Source: Desmodus rotundus (Eukaryota; Chordata; Mammalia; Chiroptera; Phyllostomidae). From it: 64,000 bases of DNA. Every line of letters begins with the position of its first letter. Positions within the stretch are counted from its first letter, which is position 1. Shown here piece by piece: positions 1 to 12,356 of the stretch. The DNA lies in the NCBI RefSeq assembly GCF_022682495.2, contig NC_071396.1, forward strand, positions 22,131,735 through 22,195,734. The letters run 5' to 3'. The translations under genes and the position numbers were made by a program. A model generated the notes under the pieces. That model saw nothing but the letters and a program-made list of their open reading frames with translations. It was not told the origin of the DNA and made no database searches.

Positions 1-915
1 ACACGAGGACATACCAATGGCTAAAGACATATGGAGAGATGCTCAGCATCACAAATCATCAGAGAAATGTAAATTAAAACCACAATCAGATATCACTTCA
101 CACCTGTCAGAATGGCTATGATCAATAAATCAACAAACAAGCATTGGTGCGGACGTGGAGAAAAGGGAACCCTCATCCACTGTTGGTGGGAAGGCAGACT
201 GGTGCAGCCGCTATAGAAAACAATATGGAGTTTCTTCAGAAAATGTAACAATGCACCTGCCGTGTGACCTAGCAATTCCACTTCTGCGAATATATCTGAA
301 GAAACCTGCAACACTGATTTGACAGAATACATGCACCCTATGTTCGCTGCAGCGTTATTTACAATACCCAAGATCTGGACGCAGCCCAAGTCCCCGTGGG
401 TAGAGAAGTGGATAAAAAAGTGGTGGTACATTTACACAACGGAACACTACTCAGCTATAGAAAAGGAAATCTTGTCTCTTGAGACAGCATGGGTGGACCT
501 GGAGCATATTATGCTAAGTGAAATAAGCCAGTCACAGAAAGACAAATGCCATTTGACTTCACTTACACATGGAATTTAGTGAACAAAATGAACAAAATAA
601 AAACAGACTCATAGATACAGGGAACAGACTGACAGCTGTCAGAGGGGAGAGATGTTGGGGGACTGGGTGAACTAGGTGAAGGGATTAAGCAAAGAAAAAA
701 ACACAACCACCTCATTGACACAGACAACGGTAGGGCGATTTCCAGAGGGAAAAGGAGGTGAGGGCAGGCAGGAGGGAGGAAAGGGGGGATGAACGGTGAT
801 GGAAGGAGACTAGACTTTGGGCAGGGAATACACAGTACAGATGATTATTATAGAATTATATATTTTAAACCTATATAATGATATTAACCTATGTAACCCC
901 AATAAAATTAAATAT
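1..915 (+). mobile_element. L1 3' end (truncated by window edge)
   Basis: The + strand reads through the ORF2 C-terminal and 3'UTR landmarks: AATTAAAACCACAATCAGATAT, CATCCACTGTTGGTGGGA, GTGAAATAAGCCAGTCACAG and ACAGACTCATAGATACAG, then a purine-rich block (about 750-800) and AATAAAATTAAAT at the end. Stops and indels make it dead. The copy continues to the left of the window. Confidence 0.88.
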
Positions 916-1080
916 TTTTATCAGTATGGGTTGAATTTATTTAATAGTTGGAAGACTATTCATATTTTTATTTCATCTTGTGTCTGTTTATGTAAGTTGT
1001 ATTTTGCCCAGAATTTGCCCATTTACCCAAATTTCCAAATATTTAGCACAAATTCTTCATGTTTATCTTAATGTCTACAG

Positions 1081-1487
1081 GATATTTAGTGATGTCCCTT
1101 TTTAAATTTTTGTTATTGGTTATTGGGACTTATCTCTTGCTTCTTGATCATTCTTACTAGGGAATTATTAAATTTATTAGCCCTTCCTTTTGATCTGAGG
1201 CTATTCTTTTTTTTTTAACTTTCTTGAGATAAATGCTTAATTTATTTTTAGCCTTTTTCTTTATATATAATTTTTGTTAAATTGTCTTTTATAAAAGAAT
1301 ATGTGTTTTATAATTAAGTACAACAGTTTATACACATAAATCAGGTCAAGTTTTTTCATTTGTTGTTCAAATCTTCTATATCCTTTCTGACTTTATTTTT
1401 TGGTCTGCTTATTTTATGAGAGAGAAGCGGATGGAAATCTCTTTCTAATGCTGTGGATTTGTCTACCTCTCATTATAATTCTGAGAT
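1081..1487 (-). mobile_element. L1 fragment, inverted
   Basis: T-rich + strand sequence resembles antisense L1 ORF2, with landmarks such as GTTCAAATCTTCTATATCC and GTGGATTTGTCTACCTCTC. Both ends are blurred. Confidence 0.6.
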
Positions 1488-2110
1488 GTAGGTTGTGAAA
1501 GGCAGTCACACTCAGCCTGTAAACTGCCCAACCCTCCCCAACCCCCCGCTGGGCTGCTTAAGAATGTTCCTGGGGCCTGGAATACTTCCTTACGTGGAGA
1601 CAAGAAGTCACAGCCTGCGCTGAGCCAATCATTTTGGGAGGCGGCATCTTTTCCTGTTCTGAGGTTGTCGTGTACTCCTTTGTTCTGCCTAAGCAGGTGT
1701 GTCCGTGGCCCTCAGGCCAGTCCCAAGATTTGGGTATTTAGACCTGGCATGGGAGGAGGGGTGAGTGCAGCTGGAAGTGAGATGCACGCAGTCACCTGGT
1801 TGGCTGGACGGAAGCCCTGGCCATGGGAGACCGATGCATTGTAAGGGGCTGGATCTTGGGCACATGTCATCACTCTCATCTCTTGCTGTAAGGGATCCCT
1901 GGACCCCTTGAACCTGTTCTAAGGGACCTCAAGTCGTGCAGTGGTTTCTTCCCTGGGTAGCACCTGCTTCTTAACCTTCGCCACGCTCCCGGTATATACC
2001 ATCCTGACAGCTGATCATTCAGTGAGCAGTGAAACTATATATAGTTCCATACGAATTGTATGTACGACATATTTGTATGCAAATCACACACACACAGGCG
2101 CATGTGTATC
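1488..2110. other. Unassigned GC-richer segment between two inverted L1 pieces
   Basis: This stretch is visibly richer in G and C than the AT-rich L1 pieces on both sides and has no ORF of note. It contains GGTATATACC and runs such as CCCCAACCCCCCGC. It could be a solo LTR of an unrecognised family or unique DNA; I cannot assign it. Confidence 0.35.
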
Positions 2111-2549
2111 CCTGTTAAGTTGAACCATCGTTCATTAAGAAGTGAACTTCCTTATTGTTAATAACAGTGTTTGCTTTGAAATCAACTTTTTAGGTAGTGA
2201 TATAGCATTGAGCTTATTCCAGCTGTGACAACTAATATCCCAGCCTATTTCCTACTTTCCATTTCCTTTTTCCTCTTTTCTTACATTCTGTTGGCTGGAC
2301 TACATTGTCTTTTGTTGGTTTTCCATTCTGTATTTTTAAAAAACATATCTTAACCAAACTGAATTGATTTCTTAGACAAACCCATATCTATACTTTCCCA
2401 TGATTAAGACAAGTTATCTCAACACATTCTCACACCTCTGCCACCCCCATGTTGGTACAGATACAATTTTAGTGAGGAGGGTTTTTTAATACTCTTTTTC
2501 TTTTAAACATACTTTTGTCTACTCGTGTGTTTTATCGTATTTATTCTAT

Positions 2550-2940
2550 ACACTTATTGCAGCATCCTCCTGAAGTTTTCTCATTTAAGTGCTTCTCGGT
2601 AGCATTTTTAAATGGGTTTTTGCCTGACAAACCTGATGAATTGTATGCCTGAAGATGTCTTTCATATTGTTAGTACACACACTCAAGTAACTGTTTGGCT
2701 GACTATAAAATTCTAGGTACAAAGGACTTCTTCAGTGCTCCCAATACTACCCCATCATCTTCGTGTATTCAGAGTTCCATGAAGTATATGGTGCTAGTCT
2801 AATTCCTGTTTCTTTAGAAACATGTGGCTCTTTGCATGAGCTTTTTAATGATATCATTGTCTCTGTTGTTCTTACATTTTATTGGAATATGTCTAGGTGT
2901 AGGTTTTGTTTCTATTTGGCATTCTCTGAGCCCCTTAAAG
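2550..2940 (-). mobile_element. Old L1-type fragment, inverted
   Basis: Antisense landmarks resemble an old L1 (L1M-type): GGCTGACTATAAAATTCTAG, GGAATATGTCTAGGTGTAGG and GGCATTCTCTGAGCCCCTT. Highly diverged. Confidence 0.5.
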
Positions 2941-2941
2941 A

Positions 2942-3121
2942 TTTTTAATATATTTTTATATTTTAAAAAGTTTTATCTAATTCTCATTTGAGAAAGAGGG
3001 GAAGGGAGAGAGAGAGAGAAACATGTATTGGCTGCTTCCTGCCAGTGTCCCAGCTGGGGGACGAGTGACCCTTGGGTTATGGCGCAAAGCTCTGACCAAC
3101 CGAGCCACGCCGGCCAGGGAT
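2942..3121 (-). mobile_element. Ves SINE
   Basis: Minus-strand Ves: A/G-rich tail on the left, GAGAGAGAGAGAGAAACAT, then the tRNA-derived head at GCCACGCCGGCCAGGG. Possible diverged duplication AGCCCCTTA/AGCCCTTTA flanks it. Confidence 0.85.
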
Positions 3122-3329
3122 GTCTAGCCCTTTACTTCTACACTTGGTCATCTTTAAATTTGCAGAATTCAGCACCATTCTCTCCAAGTATGTCCTCCCC
3201 TCAGTTTGGATTTTTCTCTCCTTCATAGAGACATGGGCTCTCCAGCACTTCATTCCACTCACCTGGATCCTCGTACTTGAACTTGTTCACTAATAAACCT
3301 TTCCATCACCCCTATAAGAAGAGAAAAAG

Positions 3330-3749
3330 TCTGTGCTCCCAGGAGTTACAATCCACCCGGCTGGGGAGCTCTGAGGCAGGTGGTACCCAGGGCCCCGCAG
3401 CAGAGATGGCTAACCCAGGGAGGGCTGGAGTCCACAGCAGAAGATGTGCGGGGGAAGCTGAAGAGCCACAGCCTGTTCCAGTCCCAGTGGGACACCGCTG
3501 CCTTTGTTATCCCCCTCATCTTCCTAGGCACTGTGTTGGTCCTGCTGCTGCCTGCTCGCCTCCACCGATGCTGCCGCCCCCGCCCTATCCCTCCAGATCC
3601 CAGAAGGACAACTTCACGGGAGAACTTCAACATGACTTGGCTCTGGAACCTTAAGGAGGCGAGTCTTCCAGCCTCTGTGCTCACATGTCCTGCTGGGCAA
3701 CAGTAACGAGGTCTTGTTTGCCCAGAAAACAAAACAAAACAAAACAAAA
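3330..3749 (+). pseudogene. SMIM22: SMIM22 processed pseudogene
   Basis: The reading frame at about 3431-3600 gives LESTAEDVRGKLKSHSLFQS, then QWDTAAFV, a hydrophobic membrane segment (IPLIFLGTVLVLLLPA) and a Cys/Arg-rich tail. This order and spacing match the small membrane protein SMIM22 (CASIMO1). The start codon candidate at 3406 (MA) is in a different frame, and the conserved C-terminus LALEP-stop (3637-3654) is back in that first frame, so at least two frameshifts break the gene. No introns are visible, and an A-rich tail (AAAAC repeats, 3726-3749) follows a degenerate poly(A)-signal region. These point to an L1-mediated retrocopy. The functional SMIM22 gene lies elsewhere in mammals. 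Family assignment is from memory; the pseudogene call itself is well supported. Confidence 0.78.
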
Positions 3750-3809
3750 TTTGAAGTTGTTCGCTAAGTCCCTCTTGGGCTGCAACCATTTGCTGTCTGT
3801 TTCATGGAG

Positions 3810-4010
3810 CCAGAATATATGTTTAAATCCTGGCTTCACCCTGGACAATTTATTTAACCTCCTTGTGCCTCAATTCTTTCATCCGCAAAAAAGAAATAAC
3901 AGTAGTACCCACCTCATAGAGTTGTTTGTGGGGGCTAACAGTGTTAATATAGAAAATACACATACAGTATTGCCTGTACAAAGTAAATAATATATTCATT
4001 GTACCTGTTA
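3810..4010 (+). mobile_element. MIR SINE
   Basis: Landmarks in MIR order: AATCCTGGCTTCACC, TTAACCTCCTTGTGCCTCA, ATAACAGTAGTACCCACC, TCATAGAGTTGTTTG, then the 3' core-derived end. Confidence 0.85.
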
Positions 4011-7000
4011 CTCTTATTACCTATTTTACTTTTCATTATATTTTCATTTGTTATTTTTTGACCTCTTGTACTAGCTGCATATTATTAGTATCAACTGTGA
4101 CAAAATGTTTTTTTGAAAAAAAAAATTAAAAAGAGAGAATATTTGTGGCTTATATTAACTTCACGGTCCATCTGTAGCAAGACCTCTGCTGTTGGCATCT
4201 CGGAGGTGTATGCTGCTCCGTTTTGTTGTTTTTCTGGTTAGCTCTGTGCATTAGGCAAGAGCCAGCGCCCAGGCCTGGTTCATCTGCCTCCTGGGACTTT
4301 AAGATTAATAGAGGTGAGCCTCAGGGCAGAGAACTCCAGGTACCAGGAAGTCAAGCGACAGCCCTGTTTTCTGCCACCACCCTGGGAAACTACTTCATGA
4401 AGGGAGTTGCTGTTCCAAAGCTTAGCAGGCCACTGCAGTGATGGGAAGAAACCTTCTTCCTAGAATGCACACGTCCTGGGTTTGGGAGTGGGAATGGGTG
4501 CAGGTATGAATACTAAGAAAGTCTGATCAGGCAGCACCTGTTCGCATCAGCACCCCGCCTCACCCAACAGGGCTCTCTCTGGCTGTTGCTTCCAGGATGA
4601 TCTGCCCAAGGCGGTGTGGGGGAGGAGCGAAATTAGAATTTACTGGGGTCTGGCTCTCTTGGCCCCAGGCTGAAGTCCTGCTGGCCATCCCCTCGGTGGG
4701 GTCCATTCCTTCACACACACCTGGCAACCCTCCCATCTGTAGTCTACACTTGGGTTGCTCACAGTTTTATGTTGAGTCCTCTCATCCTGGCTTCGCTGTC
4801 ACCTCTGATTTGGGGTGATGGAGGTAGCAGCCTATACTGCTAGCTTTCTGAATCAGGAGCTAGAGGGCTCCTCTCCACCGAGATTTTCTAGGATTTTGTT
4901 CTCCTTTCCAGTTGTAAACATAAACTTGATTGTCGAACATAGTGAATTTCTTCAGTGAACAGAGTTGAAGGTTGCAGTCACCTGGAAGCTCAGTCCGGCT
5001 TGGCTCTGTGGAACAGCTTCATGGGAGGAAGACCAAACGCCCCCACTCCTCGATCTAAAGGAGATGCCGCCTTCCTTTTTTGTCCCCCCTTTTATGTTCT
5101 TCTTTATTTTTTAAAGATGCAGTGCCTTGCATGTAGTAGACACTGAATAAATATATGTCGATGATTTAGCTCTGTATCTAACTCTTGTTACGAGGTGTTT
5201 TCAAATGAACTGGTTAAACTCGCTGTAACGGGGAGTGTTGCCTTTCTTCCCCGAACTGTAAGTCTGAGTAACTAAAAGTTCTGACGAAGGGTGTGTACAA
5301 GTAAGTGCTGGACAAATTCCTTCTGAGATTAGTCAAGCTACCTGACTTCAGACAAGTTTTATTTCTCTCTCCGTTGCTAGTAAACTGCATGGCCTACTTC
5401 TGCTTCACAGGTCGAGTTTGCTCAGTGAGCTTGGCCAGGGTAAATTTGGAAATCCCTAAATAAATCAACTTGTTTGGGCAAAACAAATAAATATATTATG
5501 ACATGAGCCAAGCAGAAACTTCCCCTGCAACTTTCCCACAAATGTGACACATGCGCCATGTCTAAAGGTGTCTCCCACCTGTGCAGGGAGCAGAGCCAAC
5601 CTGCCTCCGTGCACGTCTGAGGTTACGCAGGGTTAAGTCCTGAGAGAGGACTTAAGTTTGACTCAGAACTGAATGATGGGCAGATTCACTCCACCTGGAG
5701 AGCATCGGATCTTAACCTCCAACCTGCCTCTGGTCCTGGGGAGATTGTTGGGTGAAAAACTCTGAGAAGGAAAACAGAAACGCTCTCTTCTCTGACATTC
5801 GAGAGAGAAGTGAATGCGCCCCTTCCACTTTTAACAGCACTCTTTTGAAAGTGCCTGGATTAGCCTGTGAAAGTAAGAATTTCTGGCACATGCATGCTGC
5901 TTTCAGGTTTACTGACAATGTAATTTCTCATCGTTGATATTTCATAATGCAGAATTGGGGTTTTCGGTGATGAGTAGGTCCCCGTATATCAAGAGTACTG
6001 TGGCTCTGGATGGTTCACATAGAGCCTCAGACATTCTAAGCCCAGTTACTGGTGTTCGAGGTGACCACTGGCAGCCAGAGTGTGTCCTTGGATCTCAGCA
6101 GGGCTTTTATACTTAGAGGCAACACTCTAAAGTGGAGCAAGATAACTCAGTTTGGGGAGTTTCAATAAATGGGCCTGGCTTGGGCCACTGGCTCACCTAG
6201 CACGGTAAAACTTCACGCCTTCAGCCATAGGACTCGGTCTCGCTGCCTCCTCGTCCGCATATGATGGTAACTGAGACAGTGTGTGGAAAGTATGTGATAC
6301 ACAAGAGATGTTTATGAGCCGTTAAGTTATAACACTCACTTAATGAGCATTTATTTCTGGATCTTGTGTGCTGATTTCCATGAAAGGACAAAATCCAAAT
6401 CTTTTCTGTCTCTCAAGCATGTATATCTCCATATATGTAGAAAATTTGTTACACAGGTATATATTGGATTAATATATGTGAGTAAGTGTGATACATACCT
6501 CCCACATAACTCTGAAAATTAGAAATTGGAGAGTCAACTGAATGGCATTCCACTTTGTTTTGTCAGAGTTTAAATTGTCCCCTGTCCTTGGAATGACCAT
6601 GATATTAATTGAATATAAATTGAAATATTATATATCTCCATGTTCCTGATTTACTTGTTCAAGAACACATTTTACCACTTTTATTTATGCCCTTGGCTTC
6701 AGCATTTTTATTATAAATGTTAAAGTCACATGAAATAAATTACTTTAGACCTGTTTGTAAAATTTTAAAGAATGAATACTTTTAATACTTTAATAAAATT
6801 AGCCTAATTCGCTATGTCAGATCACAACTGATAAAGATGGCCACAAAAAGAAAAAAAAGTCTTCCAGCCAATCTCACTAACAGACGCCACGACAAAATCT
6901 GTACATAAAATTACGTTCGGTGCCACGCAGCGATATACTCATCAAGTAATTCATAAACAGCAGGTGGGGTTGTTTATGTAGGAACATAAAAATGGTGCAA

Positions 7001-7600
7001 TATTGGGAATTCTGCAAATGTAGCTCACTGTGTTCGTCTGCAAAAAGCACAGATGCGGTGGCTCTGTCGTGTGTCAGAGTCCCTGACACAGTCCCTGACT
7101 AGGCTGAACCAAGTTCCACTGAACTTCTCTCCCTTAATTATAGAGTAGTTAGTTAAGTGATGCACATACTCACAGCTAGGAACAATCCGTGCCTACACAA
7201 GCAGGTAACGACTCTTTCACCTCACTCAAAGCAGCAATCAAATATCATCAAGTTTCAGACAATCGGACTTCAGAGGCTTGAAAATGTCAAAAAGGTGTGC
7301 ACCTAATAATTGATGACATAGTGCATACGGCACTTCTAATATTGAGGAAAGAATGGGGTTCTCCATTACAATGAATATATTTGACAATATTAGACCATTT
7401 CCTCCCACAAAATAAAAACAGAAAGTCACAAGACAAATGACGAGTTAAGACAATTGTTTTTAAAACGTGACAGAGAGTAATTTGCCTCACCATAAAAATA
7501 ATTTTTCGGAGTTAAATAGGAAATGATCAATATTTAAGAAAAGTGGGCACAGGGTACAACTAGGCAGAACTCTGCAAAAGAGATGTAAGTGGACAGTAAC
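4011..7600. other. Intergenic sequence, no gene seen
   Basis: Unique or highly diverged sequence. The only repeat trace I can name is an L2 3' tail at about 5115-5165 (AGTAGACACTGAATAAATAT). Open frames are short, uncorrelated with splice sites and show no known motif. Confidence 0.6.
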
Positions 7601-7830
7601 CGCTCAGCCTCCCTATTAATTACAGGCATGAAAATGAAAACACAATACTATTTACACATCAGACTGGCAAAACTCTTTAAGTTTGGTAGCAGTTTTGCTA
7701 AGAGTAAGGGAAAACAAATGCATTTATAAATTAATGTTGGTGGAAGTATAAATGACCGATGCTTTTCTGAGACAAATTGTCATGATATATCAAATTTTAA
7801 AGTGTATTGTTGGCTTTATAGAAATTAATT
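7600..7830 (+). mobile_element. Old L1 3' fragment
   Basis: Contains ACATCAGACTGGCAAAAC and GTTGGTGGAAGTATAAAT, corresponding to the end region of old L1 ORF2. Strongly diverged. Confidence 0.5.
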
Positions 7831-9699
7831 AATGTCATGGTCTGTACAGTCCTCTAAGATAGGGCATGTGAACTCCAGTGTATTGACCACGTGTTATAAC
7901 GAAACCGATCTAGATAAAGTCAGGGCCTTAGGGTTTGATGCAGAGAAGGAGGAAAGCTGGGTTACAGGTAGCCCTGAATCTGTATACCTCGGGGTTTTCT
8001 TGAAGGACCATTTACAACTCCATGTAAATACTGATACACTTGTGCCAATCATGGGAAAAGTGCCCACTACGTGCTGCCTGGAGATGTGGAATCACCACAG
8101 AGCTTGGAGCCAGGCAGGCCTGTGAGCACTTCCTATTTCTAGCACTTACTACAAGACTTGGGTAAAACATTTTCATTAAGACTTGGGAAATAGGTAGGAA
8201 AAGATCTACATCCCAGAACCATGGTGAGGACTGAATGACATAACACATATGAAGCTTCCATGATGTTACCGGAGAGAAGGAATACATGCAATAAATATGT
8301 TGGTATTTTATTAGCAGCTCACAATCTTAGCTCAAAACGCTGCCGTGCTTAGCTTACTCGATTCTGGAGAAAACGAAGCTCTGTGAAGTCAGTAATTCAT
8401 CTCTGACGCCTTTCTTGTTGTAACACCCACGGGCTCCTTGGTGTTGGCTCTGACCCCTGCCGTGAAGTTCTCACCTGTCTTCAGCCAACACTCCGGGACT
8501 GTGCCAGGCCTCTCCCTCGTCTCACGATGACTTTAGGTCAGGACCACCATGCCCAAAAATCTACTGCGTTTCATGAAGGTTCGACTTCTCTGTAGATGCC
8601 AAGTTGACAGAAGGGACAGCTAATCCCGAAGCATGTCACAACTTGCTGGTGTCGGAAACTACAGCTGGAACTCCAGCGGCATCTATTCACAGCAGCCCTA
8701 TCGGTGGCATTCCATTTGTGTTCGGGGGACTGTCTGAAGAAAAGTTACTCACTGTTCTTTGGGAATTGAAAAACTCTAGGTCAAAAATCAGCTATAGGGA
8801 AATTTTTATTTATTCAACAATATAGCTGGATCTTGCTTTGAAAGAAGAGAATCTGATATCTTAGAGCCAGGTATGAAGAATGGAGATTTGAGCAGGCTGC
8901 ATAAAATCCTTACTTTGAACCAAGTAGTTGAACAGAAAGCAATGTTTGTCCCTGGAATGTGTCCATGGCCATTGATATGTGGACATGTCCTATGAAAAGG
9001 GGGAGTGAGAGCTAAATTATAAACACATGTATTGTGGTAATTATAGGAAGTCATCTTAACTGTAGAATGTCTTTTAGGCCTTAAGGAGAAAGAGAAAATT
9101 AATTGTTGCTGAGTTAATAAACCAAAAACTGCTCTGGAATAATTGGTATTAATATATCTAAGTGGAGAAGGTAGGCATCAGAAGGGAATGGTGAGCATCA
9201 GAGAGTGAGAGGTTAGGAGGGCATATCCAGCACTGTCAGGGTAAGTTGATGAGCCACTGATACCTTTTGCTCTGATAGTGTGCTCTATCTGGAAGATGCT
9301 CTTGGCTGCAAGTAACAGAAATCTCAGCTGTCCTGAATGTGAGGGAAAGGTTTCATGAACAGGAAGTCTAACGGCAGTGCAGGCTCCAGGTGCAGCATAA
9401 AGAAGGCTCTGGCTCTGTTTAATTGTTATTGCTCTGCCCTGGGTATGCTAGCTTTGCCCTCAGTCCATCTTCCACTATTCTTACAAGAGGAGGGGAAGGG
9501 AGAGGAGAGGCAGGAAGAGAGGAGGAGGGGGAAAGGAGGGGAACAGAGGAGAGGGAACTTTCCCATCAGTCTGATCAAGCCACTGGGGGCCAGGTGCCCA
9601 CCGTTGCATCAGTTATTAGTGCCAGGAAACTGTCCTGTGCTGATTGGCTGAGTCCTTTACTTGGCAAGAAGATAGAATTACAGGCTCTCCTCAGAGGTT
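7831..9699. other. Intergenic sequence, no gene seen
   Basis: Unique sequence with a purine-rich patch (GGGAGAGGAGAGGCAGGAAG, about 9490-9560). No ORF with a recognisable product. Confidence 0.55.
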
Positions 9700-9862
9700 T
9701 TTGGGGTTGGATTCCAGACCACCCAGTAAAGCGAGTCCTCATCTTTTTCCTGGTGGAAGATCTTGCCATCAGCTTGTTAAAAACAACAAGAACGACAACA
9801 AAACCCCCAACATCTGTGAAGCACAGTACAGCGAAGTGCAATAGAACAAGGTGTGCCTACAA
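9700..9862 (+). mobile_element. Tigger1-type nonautonomous DNA transposon remnant
   Basis: Begins GGTTGGATTCCAGACCACC and ends with CAGCGAAGTGCAATAGAAC then AAGGTGTGCCTAC. These match the two termini of Tigger1-derived elements (TcMar), whose ends read TACAGGCATACCTCG on the opposite strand. The interior has been deleted. Confidence 0.65.
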
Positions 9863-10009
9863 TGTCATTGGCTCCGACCCCGTAACGCCTATTTCCCAGT
9901 GTGAGGATGGAGCCAGATCGCCCTCACTCACACAACATTTGTTTGACAGACAGTAAGGGCCATTTTACAAAGTGTATGAAGTAGCTATTAGAATAATATG
10001 GTAACCAAA

Positions 10010-10385
10010 ACAGACGTGATTCTGACCCTCTGGAGCTGACATTTTATGGGAGGATGCAGGCAAATACGCAGTCACAAAAGAGCGGGATACGCACTGTACC
10101 GGGAAAAGCTCTGAAAGCACGCAGTAAGGACACTCAACTCTTCTTATAGTGACGTGAGAAGAAAGTCCCGCAGAGTAGCATTCTCATGTGGGTGTGGAAG
10201 GAAACTGAATGAAGATGAGTAAGAGTATTTCAGGCAGATGCAAGGTCCTAGAGATGAGAAGGAGCTTGGACATTTCACGGAACTGAAGACATTTCATTTG
10301 CCCTGGGCACAGAGAATGAAGAAGGAAGAGGTGAACGGTGAGAAGACTAAGGGAAATACCTAGGTGAGAGGATCACAGAGATAGG
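10010..10385 (-). mobile_element. L2 fragment
   Basis: Antisense L2 3' region: GACCCTCTGGAGCTGACATT, then a diverged region down to GAAGGAGCTTGGACATTTC. Followed by a short L1-like AT-rich tail (ATTATACCTCAATAAAAAAA, about 10395-10475). Confidence 0.55.
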
Positions 10386-10859
10386 ACTTCGATGAAAAAT
10401 AAGAAATAGTTAACTATACCGCAATAAAAAAAAGTTATGTGTCAATTATACCTCAATAAAAAAATTAAGAAAGAAATAGCCAAGTAGTTACAATGGAGGG
10501 AGGTGACTTATAAGTGGCAGTTTTCCTACTACAAAGAACAGAGAATGTACTTTCTCCAAAATTTCCATTTTTCATAGTACATAGTAGTGAATGACCTACT
10601 AGCAGTCATCTCGGTGGGACTTGATTAATTTGATTTGTAATAGAAAGTGAGTCACATCTATTGCTTTATATACAATTCAAAAATGATATAATTCTACAGA
10701 AAACTGGGATATTTTCCCCCCAATAGATGGAAGAAAACTCTGTATTTAAACAAAAATCTCGCAGATCAGTGAGGAAATCACCCAAATGTTCTGATTGTTT
10801 TTAAACATAGGATTGATGATTTTTCTTTTCTAACCTCATATAATAAGAAGAGTATTCTT

Positions 10860-11061
10860 TTTTAAAATGTTTTATTTATTGAATTTAGAAGAAGGGGAAG
10901 GGAGAAAGAGAGAGAGAGAGAAAGAAATAGTGATCAGTTGCCTCTTATACACACCCTCACCAGGGACAGAACCTGTAACCCAGGCATGTGCCGGGAATCA
11001 ACCCAGCGACCTTTTGCTTTGCAAGATGATGCCCAACCACCTGAGCCACACCGCTCATGGC
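10860..11061 (-). mobile_element. Ves SINE with 12-bp target-site duplication
   Basis: Full-length Ves in minus orientation. AAGAGTATTCTT at 10848-10859 is repeated exactly at 11062-11073, the two copies flanking the element. Confidence 0.95.
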
Positions 11062-11073
11062 AAGAGTATTCTT

Positions 11074-11919
11074 ATTACTTAAATTCCTTGGACAAAATAT
11101 GGAATTACTTTCTCTTAACATCTACCACTTTTACTATGGTAATAATCATCCGCTGTTAATCGTGACTACAATTTTCATCTTCTCTTCCTCCTTGATCTCC
11201 ACTACAATAAATGTAATAAAATATGAGTAAGTGAATTTTTAAAACCCATAAGCTTACAGAAATAAAGAAACTAGGAAGGGAGATGGTAGCATATAAGAGA
11301 TTTCAACACGTTTTTGGAATCTGCAAAGTGGATGTCGGAGTGTAACTGATTTAGCATGGACGAGAAAGAGAAAAAATAGCATGTGCAGAGGAGGTGGTGA
11401 AGAAGCTGGGAGCTGAACCAGTCTTCAAATCTGTGGAGACGCTCAGGTCTGTTTGTTTGTTTTTCTCCAAACTACACAAGAAAGTTCATTTCCAAAGTCA
11501 CAGAGGTAGAAGAAGCGAGTTGTGGAAGAAGTGGGTCCAGGAAACGAGTTACGGGGGGCAAAAAGAAAGGCCCTTGTTGCTGAGGAAACGGAGAGAGACA
11601 CAAGCCTTGAGAGACGAAAGAGGGGCTCAGATCTTGAAGGCGAGAGGAAGCGTGAAGGGCGGGGCTGCACAGAGAAAGATGGCCTGAATGGGCATGTGAG
11701 AGACCAGTCGGTGCCCTTGTTTTCCCTGCCCGCTGGCATGTACACAACCATGAAGAGTCCCTAGGTGGAGCCCAGAAGGTTCACTCTCTGAGGAGTTTGA
11801 ACAGGAACCAATCAAGTCACAAGGGTACCAGATAAAGTGCACAGTGGAGTTATAGTAATAGCATACTGGGTTTCATCCTAGCCACGGCCAGAGCATGGCT
11901 TAGAGTCAGGCTGAACTGA
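11074..11919. other. Intergenic sequence, no gene seen
   Basis: Unique, partly purine-rich sequence. Several overlapping open frames exist on both strands at 11394-11842, but they are shadows of one biased tract and show no known domain. Confidence 0.5.
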
Positions 11920-12143
11920 ATGTAAAGATTATATCTCCAATTGACTTCCCTTGTCTAATGGCATTGGCTAATGCTTCTAGTAGCATGTTGACTAGTATTG
12001 GAGATAATGAGCATCCTGGATTTGTAACTGCTATTAGTGGAAACATTGCTACTGTTTCCCCATTAAATAAGATACTGGCTAAAGAACTAGGCCAGGTATA
12101 TTACATTATGTCTAAAAAAGTACCCCTCAATTCCTCTTTTCTT
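11920..12143 (-). mobile_element. L1 fragment, inverted (left part, interrupted by Ves)
   Basis: Antisense ORF2: GGCATTGGCTAATGCTTCTA and GAGCATCCTGGATTTGTAA. Continues beyond a Ves insertion at 12357. Confidence 0.8.
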
Positions 12144-12356
12144 TTTTTTTTTTAAAGATTGTATTTATTTATTTTTAGAGAGAGGGGAAGGGAGGGAGAA
12201 AGAAGGGAGGAGAAACATCAATGTGTGGTTGCCTTTCGTACACCCCCAACCAGGTACCTGGCCCCCAGCCCAGGCATGTGCCCTGACTGGGAATCAAACC
12301 AGCAACCTTTGGATTCATGGACTGGCCCTCAATCCACTGAGCCACACCAGCCAAGG
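12144..12356 (-). mobile_element. Ves SINE inserted in L1, 18-bp target-site duplication
   Basis: CTCAATTCCTCTTTTCTT (12126-12143) and CTCAATTCCTATTTTCTT (12357-12374) flank the element with one mismatch. The insertion therefore post-dates the L1. Confidence 0.96.

Noticed and set aside
9423..9956. 177-codon open frame
   Set aside because: It runs through a purine-rich patch and into a Tigger remnant; no conserved domain.
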